Assembly: GCF_000518765.1 (NCBI RefSeq)
Contig: NZ_KI912489.1
Coordinates: 438,652 to 502,651 of the forward strand
Source: Ruminococcus flavefaciens ATCC 19208
GTDB taxonomy: Bacteria > Bacillota > Clostridia > Oscillospirales > Ruminococcaceae
Direction: 5' to 3'
Length of the DNA stretch: 64,000 nt
Below, piece after piece: positions 62,748-64,000 of the stretch. Position numbers and translations under genes: made by a program. The notes beneath the pieces were generated by a model. That model was not told the origin of the DNA and did not search any database. It saw only the letters and a list, made by a program, of their open reading frames with translations. Every line of letters starts with the position of its first letter. Position 1 is the stretch's first letter.

Positions 62748-62805
62748 GTGGGACTCATGCCGCAGCTGCGTTGTTTTACAAATATGTGAACAATGGCTGA
62801 AATGC

Positions 62806-62834
62806 TTGATTTCACGGAGGAACCGTGTTATAAT
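62806..62834 (+). promoter_or_regulatory. Promoter with palindrome in the spacer
   Basis: TTGATT (62806-62811), 17 bases, TATAAT (62829-62834). The spacer contains CACGG, AGGAA, CCGTG (62813-62827), an inverted repeat that would sit under RNA polymerase and could be an operator. Confidence 0.7.
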
Positions 62835-62884
62835 GTGGACAGGCAGAGATGTTCTGCAAATCTGAAGAATGGCAGGTGAACACA

Positions 62885-64000
62885 ATGAAGTTAAAAAGAT
62901 CAGCGGCGGCTTTTATCGCAGCTGCAACAGCGGTTATCCCGTTTTCATCAGGCAATGTATCATTATCCGCACCTTTAAGTGCAGCTGCTGAGGAACAGAC
63001 TGTAAAAGCTGCACTTCCCCAATGGATACCGAGCGATTTTGGTACGGCACTGGAATTTCGCAATACCTACGGCGCTACTCATATTCAGGACGGTTTTGTC
63101 TGCATCGTATTCAGCGAAAAGGCTGGCAAGGTATCCGAAGATGATATCCCACGTTATGATATCAGGACTACAGAAGGCATTATGAAGGAACTGAAGCGTA
63201 CAGTATACTCTTCTTCCGACAGCGATACATGGTATGAAGTCGCTGTATATTCCGAGCCGCAGAAACAGGGAAAATTTGAAGCTGCGCTCGTTGATACATG
63301 GCTGAAATCATCGGAGCTTGATCTCGGCTACAATCACGCTGTGGCTTATTATTCCTTTGATATTGATGAAGGTAAAAACATCACGGAGACTGATATTTAC
63401 AGCTGGCTTCCTGACTGTATAACGGAATACAAGGACTATAAGAACAAAAACGGTTCTGTATCCGCAAAGGACGAATTCGTTGTGTTCTGCCTTGATTATT
63501 CAGCAGGAACGCCCTACAAATGGCTGGAAGCCGGTGATAATTCGTCAAACTTGCGGCATTACCGCACGGAGGATTGCAGCAGGAAAACAGCCGTGACGCT
63601 TGACGGCGGAAGTATAAACGAATTACAGGTATACAAGGCTGAAAAGGACGGCAGTGCAAAGATAGTCTATAACTATGCTCCGTCCTATGATTACGGAGAG
63701 GTCGAAGTTGAAAAAACTCTTATTGCCGATTGTACTGTAACTGACGGTGCAAAGAAAGTGACCCTCAATGATTCATATGTAAACGAGGCTGACTTTTCAG
63801 TCTCTCAGTACAGTATTTATTCAGGCGACCTTACCGTTTCATCATACAGTATCTATAATAAATTTGCGGAGTCAAAGTCGGCTGTCATTACATCTAAAGA
63901 TGAGCTCAAAGCCTTCCTTAAAACTTATCTTAATGAGAAGCCGCTTGATAAGTTCGTTTCTCAGTACAGCGACAGCTTTTTCGAGAATAATGTGCTGATG
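62885..64000 (+). CDS. Secreted protein of unknown function, cut by window end
   Basis: An open frame of 372 codons from ATG at 62885 to the window edge, preceded by GGCAGGTGAA. It begins with a basic n-region (KLKRS) and a hydrophobic stretch, then an Ala-rich cleavage area near residues 30-36, so it is exported. The mature part is acidic and beta-rich, with DEFVVFCLDYSAG and a short internal duplication (SVSQYSIYSG near residue 304, TVSSYSIYNK near 315). No domain is recognised. The C-terminus lies outside, so a dockerin or anchor may follow. It is not the divergent operon's target by any evidence. Confidence 0.7.
   Translation, partial: MKLKRSAAAFIAAATAVIPFSSGNVSLSAPLSAAAEEQTVKAALPQWIPSDFGTALEFRNTYGATHIQDGFVCIVFSEKAGKVSEDDIPRYDIRTTEGIMKELKRTVYSSSDSDTWYEVAVYSEPQKQGKFEAALVDTWLKSSELDLGYNHAVAYYSFDIDEGKNITETDIYSWLPDCITEYKDYKNKNGSVSAKDEFVVFCLDYSAGTPYKWLEAGDNSSNLRHYRTEDCSRKTAVTLDGGSINELQVYKAEKDGSAKIVYNYAPSYDYGEVEVEKTLIADCTVTDGAKKVTLNDSYVNEADFSVSQYSIYSGDLTVSSYSIYNKFAESKSAVITSKDELKAFLKTYLNEKPLDKFVSQYSDSFFENNVLM

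Noticed and set aside
1..64000. tRNA, rRNA, prophage or insertion sequence
   Set aside because: Intergenic gaps were read on both strands; no cloverleaf with GGTTCGA-type arm, no rRNA segment, and no transposase, integrase or phage structural gene was seen.

Overview
The window looks like chromosome of a Gram-positive, anaerobic, fibre-degrading member of the Oscillospiraceae, most likely a Ruminococcus of the R. albus / R. flavefaciens kind. The support is a modular xylanase with a dockerin, a second dockerin protein, a cohesin-like lipoprotein, sporulation genes (spoIVA, a SPOCS/LysM protein), ECF-type vitamin transporter genes, strong AAGGAGG ribosome-binding sites, and many promoters close to TTGACA-N17-TATAAT. 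GC content looks to be in the mid-40s by eye. No rRNA, tRNA, CRISPR array, phage or insertion sequence was seen.

Layout. 1-5414: tightly overlapping plus-strand genes for surface glycan assembly (the end of a cut gene, a polytopic GT-C-like protein, a GT2, a GT4-like enzyme, an LPG-synthase-type membrane protein). 5501-9296: minus strand, a zinc-ribbon protein, then metH behind pheA. 9553-15414: Holliday-junction genes ruvC-ruvA-(SseB-like)-ruvB, an unknown protein, a GlmM-like mutase and an RNA methyltransferase. 15670-19306: DUF6440, a lipoprotein, and the ECF module ecfA1-ecfA2-ecfT. 19330-29442: YfhO, truA, DUF5711, CvpA-like, a ClpE-like ATPase, a cohesin-like lipoprotein, DUF4317. 29443-30265: about 0.8 kb of non-coding, repeat-rich DNA. 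30266-34977: Nudix, a SPOCS/LysM spore protein, spoIVA, and an alpha/beta hydrolase. 35295-42112: a divergent plant-polysaccharide locus (GH10-dockerin-GH43 xylanase against a GH31 alpha-xylosidase). 42183-49771: two convergent CPBP proteases, a heterodimeric ABC exporter, a lipoprotein and a YbjN-like protein. 49986-53403: a CAP-dockerin protein, then an ECF sigma factor with its membrane anti-sigma partner. 53710-57243: a YtrA-type GntR / ABC-2 / CPBP operon. 57565-62610: an FtsX-type ABC transporter with its two-component system. 62885-end: the start of a secreted protein, cut by the window edge.

How the parts fit. The dockerin enzymes, the alpha-xylosidase, the cohesin-like lipoprotein and the sigma/anti-sigma pair suggest a cell-surface xylan/xyloglucan-degrading lifestyle. 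The two ABC operons on the right look like envelope-stress or peptide-resistance modules, one controlled by a GntR repressor and one by a histidine kinase/response regulator pair.

The most unusual material is between genes. There are two families of small palindromic elements. One is an 80-nt element with GGAACGCC/GGCGTTCC ends; it occurs once as a single copy and once with its 62-bp core tandemly triplicated. The other is a roughly 25-nt TGTAGGGG...CCCG hairpin family. Copies in both families differ by base-pair-preserving changes, which suggests selection on structure. Several copies directly abut short AT-rich or AGCC/AGCT word arrays.
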